From Thermoplasmata archaeon (GTDB lineage Archaea > Thermoplasmatota > Thermoplasmata > RBG-16-68-12 > JAGMCJ01): a DNA stretch of 8,897 nucleotides. Of this stretch, positions 6,706 through 8,897 are shown piece by piece. The DNA lies in the NCBI GenBank assembly GCA_023129265.1, contig JAGMCJ010000023.1:1-8897 (forward strand), given 5' to 3'. Made by a program: the position numbers and the translations under genes. Under the pieces are notes generated by a model, which had not been told where the DNA came from, made no database searches, and worked only from the letters and a program-made list of their open reading frames with translations. The first letter of the stretch is position 1. Every line of letters begins with the position of its first letter.

Positions 6706-6715
6706 TCTAAAAGAT
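6706..6715 (-). promoter_or_regulatory. TATA-like box of the endonuclease gene
   Basis: On the - strand ATCTTTTAGA is centred about 27-30 bases before the TTG/ATG pair at 6684/6681. No Shine-Dalgarno precedes the ATG, so the endonuclease is probably translated from a leaderless transcript of its own. Confidence 0.5.
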
Positions 6716-6717
6716 AT

Positions 6718-6726
6718 GGGAAAAAG
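6718..6726 (-). terminator. Possible oligo-T terminator after tRNA-Leu
   Basis: A run of five T (GCTTTTTCCC on the - strand) lies about 50 bases past the tRNA 3' end and just before the endonuclease promoter. Archaeal RNA polymerase can terminate on such short T-runs. It is weak evidence by itself; position between two same-strand units is the main support. Confidence 0.3.
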
Positions 6727-6773
6727 CTCAAGAGAAACGTGTGTAAGAGGCCGAGGATCTGTATATGAATGGA

Positions 6774-6858
6774 TGCGGAGGCGAGGATTCGAACCCCGGA
6801 ACTCCTGCGAGACTAGACCCTGAATCTAGCACCGTTGACCAGACTTGGTTACCTCCGC
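6774..6858 (-). tRNA. tRNA-Leu, anticodon CAG
   Basis: Full cloverleaf of 85 bases reads on the - strand. The acceptor arms are GCGGAGG and CCTCCGC with discriminator A. The D stem is ACC/GGT with GG in the loop. The anticodon stem is CTAGA/TCTAG around the loop TTCAGGG, giving anticodon CAG (plus-strand 6820-6822) for CUG codons. The variable arm is 14 bases, a type II tRNA as expected for Leu. The T arm is CGGGG-TTCGAAT-CCTCG with one G-T pair. CCA is not encoded (TCC follows the discriminator). No intron interrupts the anticodon loop. The low-GC restriction-modification island begins immediately past its 3' end. Confidence 0.97.
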
Positions 6859-6886
6859 ATAGAGCGCTCACTCTAATACGGTTGCG

Positions 6887-6895
6887 AATAAAAAG
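6887..6895 (-). promoter_or_regulatory. TATA-like box of tRNA-Leu
   Basis: CTTTTTATT on the - strand is centred about 33 bases before the mature tRNA 5' end, predicting transcription from near 6864 and a leader of about 6 bases to be removed by RNase P. The spacing is typical for archaeal stable RNA genes. Confidence 0.55.
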
Positions 6896-6920
6896 ATTGT
6901 GCGCTGGGAATAGAAGAGGC

Positions 6921-7145
6921 TTATCTCTTCTTCTTCATTATTTTCATCCAGCCGCCAGACTCGTAGACCTGGAGTCTCCTTCTCTTTAGGGTCGACTCGA
7001 ACTCGTCCCAGGTTATAATCTCCAGGCGGGCGTTCTTTCCTTTGGTGAACTGGATGCCATCCGTTCCCTTGACTCTTCCCGGCTTCAGTCTCTTCTTGTT
7101 CGCTATCTGCATGGCCTTATCGGGTGTTATTGGTTGCATCACCAT
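6921..7145 (-). CDS. Small basic protein of unknown function (74 aa)
   Basis: I do not recognise a named family. The protein is short and strongly basic: MVMQPITPDKAMQIANKKRL at the start, a Gly/Lys-rich middle (KPGRVKGTDGIQFTKGKNAR, 22-41), then LEIITWDEFESTLKRRRLQV (42-61) and the end YESGGWMKIMKKKR. The pattern of an N-terminal helix, a glycine-rich turn and a second helix could form a compact nucleic-acid-binding fold, but that is a guess. It has no membrane segment and no cysteines, so no zinc ribbon. A good Shine-Dalgarno (GAGGGAAG) sits 3-10 bases before the ATG, and a TATA-like element lies at 7199-7217, so I take it as a real gene. It diverges from the GlmM-type gene; the tRNA-Leu gene follows on the same strand. 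Confidence 0.75.
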   Translation of the reverse strand: MVMQPITPDKAMQIANKKRLKPGRVKGTDGIQFTKGKNARLEIITWDEFESTLKRRRLQVYESGGWMKIMKKKR

Positions 7146-7173
7146 TTTCTTCCCTCTGATCTTTCGGTCCTAT

Positions 7174-7192
7174 ATCTGGCCTATGGCCAGAT
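7174..7192. repeat. Perfect inverted repeat, possible operator
   Basis: ATCTGGCC-TAT-GGCCAGAT is a perfect pair of 8-base arms around 3 bases. It lies between the TATA-like region (7199-7217) and the start codon of the 74-residue protein, where its transcript should begin. It could be a regulator binding site or a small hairpin at the transcript 5' end. Confidence 0.55.
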
Positions 7193-7198
7193 GGTAAT

Positions 7199-7217
7199 CA
7201 TATAATCCATATAAAAG
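7199..7217. promoter_or_regulatory. Bidirectional TATA-like region
   Basis: CATATAATCCATATAAAAG reads as a TATA box on both strands. On the + strand ATATAAAAG (7209-7217) would start a transcript near 7240, about 60 bases before the GlmM-type ATG. On the - strand CTTTTATATGG or ATTATATG would start the small-protein transcript near 7175-7187. Confidence 0.6.
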
Positions 7218-7239
7218 CTTTTTCGAGCCAGACAGCCTT

Positions 7240-7252
7240 CAGAACGGTTCTG
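7240..7252. repeat. Perfect 13-base palindrome at the predicted glmM-type transcript start
   Basis: CAGAAC-G-GTTCTG has 6-base arms and begins where the + strand transcript is predicted to start. With the palindrome at 7174-7192 it brackets the bidirectional promoter. It may be an operator or a short 5' hairpin. The remaining leader (7253-7299) shows only a weak AGGGA (7291-7295) before the ATG. Confidence 0.4.
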
Positions 7253-7299
7253 GAGGGCAAGACGAATAAGAATAACTACGTGAAAGATGATAGGGACCC

Positions 7300-8607
7300 A
7301 TGGGTTTGTTCGGTACCTCTGGAATCCGCGGAAGGGTTGGCCAGGAGATTACCATCGAGCTTTTTCGCGACGTTGGGCGGGCCATCGGTGCGGAGTACGA
7401 GGACTGCGTCGTGGGTCACGATCCCAGGACCTCGAGCGAGATGCTGGAGTCTGCATTCGTCTCTGCCCTTCTCTCCACGGGGCGCGACTGTTTCTTGGCG
7501 GGAATGGTCTCTACGCCAACACTCGCTTGGGCGGGCAGGAACCACGCTTGCGGAGCGATGATAACCGCCTCGCACAACCCGCCCGAGTACAACGGAGTCA
7601 AACTCTGGAACCCGAATGGGCTTTCCTTCGTTTCCGATCAGAGGGCGAGAATCGAGGAGCGAATCGAGCGAGGAGGCTTTGCCAAGGTGACTTGGGGCAA
7701 AGTGGGAAGAACCGAGGCGCTGGAGAACGCGATTCCCGGGCATATCGATTCCATTCTGAATCATGTTGCTGAGTCGACGGTCCGGGTCGTTGTTGACTGT
7801 GGCGGAGGCGCGACGTCGGAGATCTCGCCCCGGGTGCTCGAGAGAATGGGGTGCGAGGTCATCCGTCTGAACTGCAAACCCGACGGGCGGTTTCGCAGCA
7901 GGGGCTCGGAGCCAGTTGAGAAGAATCTGGCAGCGCTCAAGGAGGCGGTCCGCTCAAAGAACGCTGACCTTGGCATTGCGCATGATGGGGACGGAGACAG
8001 AATGGTCGCCATCGACGAGAAGGGCAACTACGCCGGCGGGGACGCCTTGCTTCCAGCATTCGCAAAAGAGGAAGTGAAGAGCTCCCTTGTGGTCCCCATA
8101 AACGGCTCGATGGTACTCGATGACATTCTCCCTGGGGCGAAGGTTTGGCGGACGAGGGTCGGAGATGTCTTTGTGGGAGAGGAGATCGAGAAGCGCGATG
8201 CCGATTTTGGCGGGGAGCCGTCTGGAACCTGGATATTCCCGCGGCACTTTCTCTGTCCGGATGGCGTCTTCGCGGCCGCAAAACTCGTCAACCTGGTCGC
8301 CCGCAGACCGCTGTCGGAGCTGGTCGGGAGCATCCCGAGATACCCCCTCATCGAGGAATCGGTCTCCTTCGAACCGTCGAGAAAGCGCGAAATCCTTTCC
8401 AAGCTGAAGGAGGAACTCGAAGGCGCTGAATGCGCGTCGCTCAACACTATCGACGGTTGGAGGCTCGAGTTCGAGGACGGATGGGTCCTGGTCAGGCCGA
8501 GCGGTACGGAGCCGAAGATAAGGATCACGGCGGAAGCCAGGGAAGAGGACAGAGCAAAAGAAATATACAGCTCGATGATTTCTCTCGTGAGGGAAGTGAT
8601 TGCTTGA
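7300..8607 (+). CDS. glmM: Phosphoglucosamine mutase / phosphomannomutase family enzyme
   Basis: Alpha-D-phosphohexomutase of 435 residues, the usual archaeal length. It interconverts a sugar 6-phosphate and 1-phosphate through a phosphoserine. All four family landmarks are present: the start LFGTSGIRG (3-11), the active-site loop TASHNPP with Ser91, the magnesium loop DGDGDR (229-234), the sugar-binding GGEPSG (304-309), and the phosphate-binding RPSGTEPKIRI (399-409). Nothing looks broken. Whether glucosamine, mannose or glucose phosphate is preferred cannot be decided by eye; GEPSG is shared, and archaeal members are often broad. The next gene, overlapping by 4 bases (TTGA), encodes a nucleotidylyltransferase that would use the 1-phosphate product, which favours a nucleotide-sugar (UDP-GlcNAc-like) pathway. 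ATG 7300 leaves the catalytic domain complete. Confidence 0.92.
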   Translation: MGLFGTSGIRGRVGQEITIELFRDVGRAIGAEYEDCVVGHDPRTSSEMLESAFVSALLSTGRDCFLAGMVSTPTLAWAGRNHACGAMITASHNPPEYNGVKLWNPNGLSFVSDQRARIEERIERGGFAKVTWGKVGRTEALENAIPGHIDSILNHVAESTVRVVVDCGGGATSEISPRVLERMGCEVIRLNCKPDGRFRSRGSEPVEKNLAALKEAVRSKNADLGIAHDGDGDRMVAIDEKGNYAGGDALLPAFAKEEVKSSLVVPINGSMVLDDILPGAKVWRTRVGDVFVGEEIEKRDADFGGEPSGTWIFPRHFLCPDGVFAAAKLVNLVARRPLSELVGSIPRYPLIEESVSFEPSRKREILSKLKEELEGAECASLNTIDGWRLEFEDGWVLVRPSGTEPKIRITAEAREEDRAKEIYSSMISLVREVIA

Positions 8608-8897
8608 AGGCATACATTCTGGCTGCAGGTGAGGGCACGAGGATGAGGCCCCTCACGGCAAACATCCCAAAACCCTTACTGCCCGTGGCGGGGAAGCCGT
8701 TTATTGTACACACGATCAGTGCGCTCAAGAAGGCGGGAATCAAGGAAGCCACGATCCTCATCGGTTGGCGAGGGAGGCGGGTCAGGGAGATTCTCAGAGA
8801 CGGAAAGGATTTCGGCATCAAGATAAGGTACGAAGAGCAGGAAAAGAGGCTTGGGACCGCGCACGCGATAGGCCTCGCCAAGAAGCACATGAAGAGC
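8604..8897 (+). CDS. Sugar-1-phosphate nucleotidylyltransferase, N-terminal part (GlmU-like)
   Basis: The gene begins with TTG at 8604 in the overlap TTGA with the mutase stop and is open for 98 codons to the window edge, so it is partial. The start MKAYILAAGEGTRMRPLT (1-18) is the nucleotide-binding signature of the NTP_transferase family, followed by PKPLLPVAGKPFIVHTI (22-38), the alternating strand KEATILIGW and RLGTAHAIGLAK (81-92), which matches the LGTAxAI element. The enzyme joins a sugar 1-phosphate with NTP to give a nucleotide sugar and pyrophosphate. Archaeal relatives next to a GlmM-type gene are often bifunctional GlmU-like proteins with a C-terminal left-handed beta-helix acetyltransferase, but that part lies outside the window. 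A glucose-1-phosphate thymidylyl- or uridylyltransferase, or a mannose-1-phosphate guanylyltransferase, remain alternatives. Confidence 0.92.
   Translation, partial: MKAYILAAGEGTRMRPLTANIPKPLLPVAGKPFIVHTISALKKAGIKEATILIGWRGRRVREILRDGKDFGIKIRYEEQEKRLGTAHAIGLAKKHMKS

Noticed and set aside
7287..7772. Open frames of 93-162 codons on both strands inside the mutase gene
   Set aside because: They overlap a fully supported enzyme; high GC removes stops from alternative frames. Their sequences are Arg/Pro/Ser-rich without a domain.
7954..8613. Antisense frame of 219 codons over the mutase gene
   Set aside because: Same reason: a shadow of a conserved coding sequence with no family match.
1..8897. 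CRISPR array, insertion sequence, integrase or other long repeats
   Set aside because: No regularly spaced direct repeats, transposase or recombinase motifs, or long terminal inverted repeats were found on either strand.

Overview
The window looks like a chromosomal segment of a euryarchaeon, probably of the Thermoplasmata side. That placement is inference from protein flavour and promoter style; no marker here fixes a lineage. Supporting evidence is an archaeal/eukaryotic-type ribosomal protein L15e, a ThiI-family tRNA protein, an archaeal-type phosphohexomutase followed by a sugar-1-phosphate nucleotidylyltransferase, a tRNA-Leu without encoded CCA, and A/T-rich TATA-like boxes about 27 bases ahead of several start codons. 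Genes are tightly packed and sit on both strands.

Layout. Bases 1-59 hold the tail of an upstream gene that overlaps the L15e start by ATGA. L15e (56-688, +) meets a shortened ThiI-like protein (690-1541, -) tail to tail. ThiI and a TauE/SafE-type membrane protein (1615-2412, +) diverge from one shared TATA-like element. A nitroreductase-family protein (2471-3040, +) follows and meets a TPR protein (3043-3819, -). Upstream of the TPR gene on the same strand is an unusual protein joining a DUF6582-like domain to a SWIM zinc-binding motif (3878-4540, -).

Bases about 4562-6773 are a compact island of visibly lower GC. It contains a beta-class DNA methyltransferase (4745-5716, +) and, convergent with it, a probable PD-(D/E)XK restriction endonuclease (5737-6681, -). 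Together they read as a type II restriction-modification system. The island abuts the 3' end of a tRNA-Leu(CAG) gene (6774-6858, -), a classic integration hotspot.

Beyond the tRNA lies a 74-residue basic protein of unknown function (6921-7145, -). It diverges from a GlmM/phosphomannomutase-type enzyme (7300-8607, +) across a bidirectional promoter flanked by two perfect palindromes. The mutase overlaps by 4 bases a nucleotidylyltransferase gene that starts with TTG at 8604 and runs off the window. These two would make a hexose or hexosamine 1-phosphate and then activate it to a nucleotide sugar.

The most unusual items are the ThiI homologue that has lost its PP-loop signature and catalytic cysteine, the endonuclease with a relocated acidic residue beside tRNA-Leu, and the DUF6582-SWIM fusion. 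Several genes appear to be leaderless, which decides their start codons.
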